From Thermoplasmata archaeon (GTDB lineage Archaea > Thermoplasmatota > Thermoplasmata > Thermoplasmatales > Thermoplasmataceae), in contig JAKATR010000065.1 in NCBI GenBank assembly GCA_021818675.1, positions 1 through 40,363 on the forward strand: DNA of 40,363 nucleotides, read 5' to 3'. Position 1 is the first letter of the stretch. Each line of letters opens with the position of its first letter. The notes under the pieces are model-generated. The model made no database searches. It had not been told where the DNA came from and saw only the letters and a list, made by a program, of their open reading frames with translations. Of the stretch, positions 38,162 to 40,363 are shown one piece after another. The translations under genes and the position numbers were made by a program.

Positions 38162-38560
38162 TTATTTCGTGATAATATTTATCTGTGAATCATTCACACT
38201 GTGATGAGTTACTGAAAGCTGCCCAATGATATTGTTCTCATTCAGAATGGTCTCTGTCTTGTATCTGAAATGTTCCAATTATTCTTTGTTGCCCATTCAC
38301 CATTCTTTGATCTGCGGGTCTTTGAATGTTTCAATATGCTGATCCTTTTGGTCGCAATCAAGTCTATTATTTCAATAAATACTAGGCCGATTCTTTTCTG
38401 TATTTTATAACCTTCCCGAGAAATACCATGTTGCGTTTCTATCCGGAACTTTCTTAGAATAACTCTATAAACAAAGGATCGATAATTGATCTCAGCTAAG
38501 GCACTCCATCTTCAATTCTGTTGTAATGTATCTATACTCCAACGGTGAAATTCCTAACAT
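38162..38560 (-). pseudogene. IS5-type transposase remnant
   Basis: Reverse-strand pieces in different frames add up to the middle of an IS5-family DDE transposase. One frame (38242-38511, no start) reads GLVFIEIIDLIATKRI and then TRRSKNGEWATKNN, the family's TRRS.DG.W..KNN block. A second frame reads VPDRNATWYFSGRL (about 38412-38456). After the first frame ends, the second resumes as HFRYKTETILNENNIIGQLSVT and HHSVNDSQ, matching YK.H.I...N.I....VT.ASV.DSQ. Frameshifts and stops separate the pieces, and the C-terminal part is missing. It is an old, non-functional copy; no terminal repeats are visible. Confidence 0.7.
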
Positions 38561-38861
38561 TAGATTTTTTATCATAATTTCAGATTTCTCCAATATGTAT
38601 TAGTGTTATTGTCATTGATCTGGTACAGCAATGACCTTATATTTTCAATGTCAATGGGATATCATATACAGGTGGGATGTTCACCTTATATTTCAAACTC
38701 ATTTCAGAGCTCAGAAATTGCTGTTTAGTAACGGTTCATGTTATTGATCATTAGGATTTGAAAATGATTAGTTTGGATGTGTTTTGATTCCGATCATGCA
38801 TCATTTTCTTTAAATTGAATTATAGTTTTTTCAATATGTCTATATACTGATACTTTCTCTA
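38561..38861. other. A/T-rich intergenic stretch without a recognisable gene
   Basis: About 300 nt between the transposase remnant and the broken hydrolase. Short reverse-strand frames occur but no motif is clear; part of it may be the lost N-terminal coding region of the transposase. A TATA-like string at about 38840-38847 precedes the hydrolase start by some 25 nt. Confidence 0.35.
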
Positions 38862-38867
38862 ATGCAC

Positions 38868-39568
38868 ATGTATAATTATGTACTCATACCCGGAGCATGG
38901 CTTGGAGGTTGGGTATGGGAGAATGTTTACCGTATACTTGAAAAGAGTGGTCACAATGCCTATCCCATAACGCTTACATGTATGGGATAGAGAGTTCATT
39001 TAGCATCGCCTGAGATAGGCATGAAATCGCAATCGACGATGTGCTTAACGTTATAAAATTCAATGATCTTGAAAACATCGTACTGGTTGGACACAGCTTT
39101 GCTGGGAAAGTTGCCGCTGCTGTTTCAGACAGGATTCCAGAAAAAATCAGAATGACAGTTTATCTTGATTCGTTCATGCCTGTTGATACTCAGGGACCTC
39201 AGGGAAGCTTTGATACACAAGAATTTGGTCCACCTGAGGAAGGATCATTTGTGATCCCTTTTTCAGAAACAGTCCTTGATAATATTGGAAAAGATGTCAA
39301 GGGAAAAAATAAGAAATGGATGCTTGACAAATGTACTCCTTGGCTAATAAAGCTTGCTACAGATTCAATTATTCTCACCAATTCACCACACCATATGAAA
39401 ACAGGATACATTTTTTGCAAGTTGAGCGGTAACCCAATAGAGGAGATAATTCAAGGGAAATGGGGGGAGATTAGTGGCCCCTACCGTATAATGGAGACTG
39501 GGCATTATCCTATGGTAACAAAACCTGATGAACTTGCGAAGTATCTTCTTGAACTCCCAGAATTATAA
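38868..39568 (+). pseudogene. Broken alpha/beta hydrolase gene (one stop, one frameshift)
   Basis: The gene starts at ATG 38868 (or 38862) as MYNYVLIPGAWLGGWVWENV, the HG-like opening of esterase-type alpha/beta hydrolases. An in-frame TAG at 38988-38990 interrupts it after TLTCMG. It reads on as RVHLASPEIGM, then shifts frame by a single lost base near 39021-39023. It continues as EIAIDDVLNVIKFNDLENIV, then VLVGHSFAGKVA (nucleophile Ser) and ends with the catalytic His in METGHYPMVTKPDELAKYLL. The intact protein would be about 233 aa, similar to plant-type methylesterase/hydroxynitrile-lyase relatives. The 3' part (39041-39568) remains open and might be called as a gene, but lacks the N-terminal strand. 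Confidence 0.8.
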
Positions 39569-39945
39569 TATATAGAGTGGTCCACTTTGCCGATTTGACA
39601 TAGAATTTCAAAACATGGGGTAATCAAATATAATTAAAATCCTGCTGAATATTCTAGATTGGCTTTATTCACTGAAGAATGCCTCCTTCAGGGTACATTT
39701 CAAATATGATTATATTTATAGGTTTCAAACACACAAAATTTTTTTAAAAATCTGGGGAGGTTATAAAGATTTCTAGAAGTAATTTTTCTTTATAGTATAT
39801 ACATGCATATATATGATTATTAATCGAAAAATTTTTTTTTGGATTGATCAGTTTTTTTAATTTCGCTTCTTGGAGAAAGCCCCTTTTACCACCACACACA
39901 AATATTAGTATCTTTCATATATTGCTGTTTAATCCCTATAACTAA
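39569..39945. other. A/T-rich intergenic stretch before tRNA-Leu
   Basis: These 377 nt hold no gene I can support. T-runs of 7-10 bases occur at about 39739, 39830 and 39852 and could end transcription from either side. A CATATATTG string at about 39917-39925 is the likely TATA box of the tRNA, roughly 25 nt upstream. Confidence 0.35.
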
Positions 39946-40030
39946 GCGGAGGTTGTCGAGCTAGGTTAAAGGCGATGGATTTAGGGTCCATTCCCGTTGG
40001 GGTTCGCCGGTTCAAATCCGGCCCTCCGCA
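39946..40030 (+). tRNA. tRNA-Leu (anticodon TAG)
   Basis: A class II tRNA with a long variable arm. The acceptor stem is GCGGAGG (39946-39952) with CCTCCGC (40023-40029) and discriminator A at 40030. The anticodon stem is ATGGA/TCCAT with loop TTTAGGG, giving anticodon TAG at 39982-39984. The variable arm and T arm (GCCGG-TTCAAAT-CCGGC) follow. No intron is seen and CCA is not encoded. Confidence 0.95.
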
Positions 40031-40074
40031 TTTTAATTGAAAAAAAAGGAATGAAAGAAAATCTAAATACGGGT

Positions 40075-40119
40075 GGAAAATATTCAACCGCCGTTTTTGG
40101 AAAGTTTTCAACCGCCATT
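40075..40119 (+). repeat. Two 21-nt direct repeats, 24 nt apart
   Basis: GGAAAATATTCAACCGCC (plus GTT) at 40075-40095 and GGAAAGTTTTCAACCGCC (plus ATT) at 40099-40119 match at 18 of 21 positions. Their period is 24 nt, about two helical turns. They look like protein-binding sites or the end of a lost mobile element (IS21-type ends carry repeated motifs of this kind). No transposase is present in the next 240 nt. Confidence 0.6.
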
Positions 40120-40219
40120 GACACTACTGGTACCATAGGTATTTATCAACCAAAAGTTGACAATTGCGAATAATCCAATAATTTTTATATTCACACGGTT
40201 ATACTGGCACATAGAAGCC

Positions 40220-40236
40220 ATTCATCTCAGATGAAT
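40220..40236. promoter_or_regulatory. Perfect 17-nt palindrome in the leader of the last gene
   Basis: ATTCATCT-C-AGATGAAT ends 17 nt before ATG 40253 and lies some 35-40 nt after a TATA-like TTTTTATATTC (about 40176-40186). It would lie just downstream of the transcription start, the place for a repressor site or a small leader hairpin. Confidence 0.45.
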
Positions 40237-40252
40237 CTCTGGAAGTAATTTT

Positions 40253-40363
40253 ATGGAGGTAGTTGAGGGTCAAGAAGATCATCCATTAGGCAGGTTTCTT
40301 GCTTCCAGATTCATCACCTCGATGGCATTCGAAGTGTTTGTTGTCTACTACGTGTGGTACTTT
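40253..40363 (+). CDS. Start of a membrane transporter (MFS-like), cut by the window end
   Basis: ATG 40253 opens a frame to the end of the window (37 codons). It begins MEVVEGQEDHPLGRFLASRF and goes into a hydrophobic segment, ITSMAFEVFVVYYVWYF, much like the first membrane helix of major-facilitator carriers (R-F...S..S...F). GGAAGTAATTTT upstream may be a ribosome site. The family is inferred from one helix only. Confidence 0.55.
   Translation, partial: MEVVEGQEDHPLGRFLASRFITSMAFEVFVVYYVWYF

Noticed and set aside
38197-38215. C/D-box guide RNA candidate (GTGATGA followed by CTGA)
   Set aside because: The two boxes are about 5 nt apart, too close for a guide, and the stretch is explained by the transposase remnant.
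39929-40111. Reverse-strand 60-residue frame across tRNA-Leu
   Set aside because: Its sequence (GGPDLNRRTPTG...) is the well-known false translation of a tRNA-Leu antisense strand; the tRNA fold explains the region.

Overview
The window reads as a chromosomal segment of a Thermoplasmatales archaeon with low GC, the Ferroplasma/Cuniculiplasma/Thermoplasma type. The evidence is a VAT (Cdc48) ATPase very close to the Thermoplasma protein as I remember it, a tricorn-interacting-factor aminopeptidase, a two-subunit 2-oxoacid:ferredoxin oxidoreductase, archaeal ribosomal proteins (L10e, L37e, L40e, L44e, S27e), Orc1/Cdc6, aIF2-alpha, aIF5A, Nop10, aRF1, Lsm, and TATA boxes about 25-30 nt upstream of start codons (leaderless transcripts). 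The genus cannot be fixed by eye.

Layout. 1-3.3 kb: the start of a gene leaving the window, then a surface/glycan pair (GT4 glycosyltransferase and DUF2079 membrane protein). 3.4-4.4 kb: an unknown basic protein coupled to a METTL5-like RNA methyltransferase, then tRNA-His. 4.6-5.1 kb: a decayed gene. 5.3-9.4 kb: UPF0173 hydrolase overlapping a methyltransferase, Orc1/Cdc6, FolC. 9.5-13.4 kb: AlaX-like protein with altered metal ligands, two membrane proteins of unknown role, an MFS carrier, and a small AbrB-type protein. 13.5-17.2 kb: L10e, then the reverse-strand pairs aIF5A-agmatinase and Lsm-L37e-PurF, with unusually long coding overlaps. 17.3-20.5 kb: MBL hydrolase ending in a hairpin, then the operon L44e-S27e-aIF2alpha-Nop10-PAC2. 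20.6-25.6 kb: TPR protein, site-2 protease, L40e-PurQ, UPF0200 kinase. 25.7-30.8 kb: ferredoxin oxidoreductase alpha/beta, UMP kinase, aRF1, PRC-barrel protein. 30.9-36.0 kb: tricorn-factor aminopeptidase facing an apparent operon of VAT plus an unknown 124-residue protein. 36.2-38.0 kb: a FAD oxidoreductase and an isochorismatase-fold protein without its cysteine. 38.1-40.1 kb: a decay zone with an IS5-type transposase remnant, a broken alpha/beta hydrolase, tRNA-Leu and short direct repeats, followed by the start of another membrane carrier.

How it fits together. Most genes are core information processing (replication, translation, ribosome and tRNA biogenesis), purine and pyrimidine synthesis, and protein turnover. 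VAT ends in a proteasome-docking type tail, a PAC2-family proteasome-assembly protein lies elsewhere in the window, and the aminopeptidase would finish degradation of peptides. The genome is compact: many genes overlap by 4 to 53 nt and many appear leaderless. Accessory or decaying DNA is confined mainly to 4.5-5.1, 17.95-18.3 and 38.1-40.2 kb. I found no CRISPR array, rRNA or intact insertion sequence. The least explained candidates are the small protein downstream of VAT, the AlaX-like protein with replaced zinc ligands, the 105-residue partner of the METTL5-like enzyme, and the cysteine-less isochorismatase homologue.
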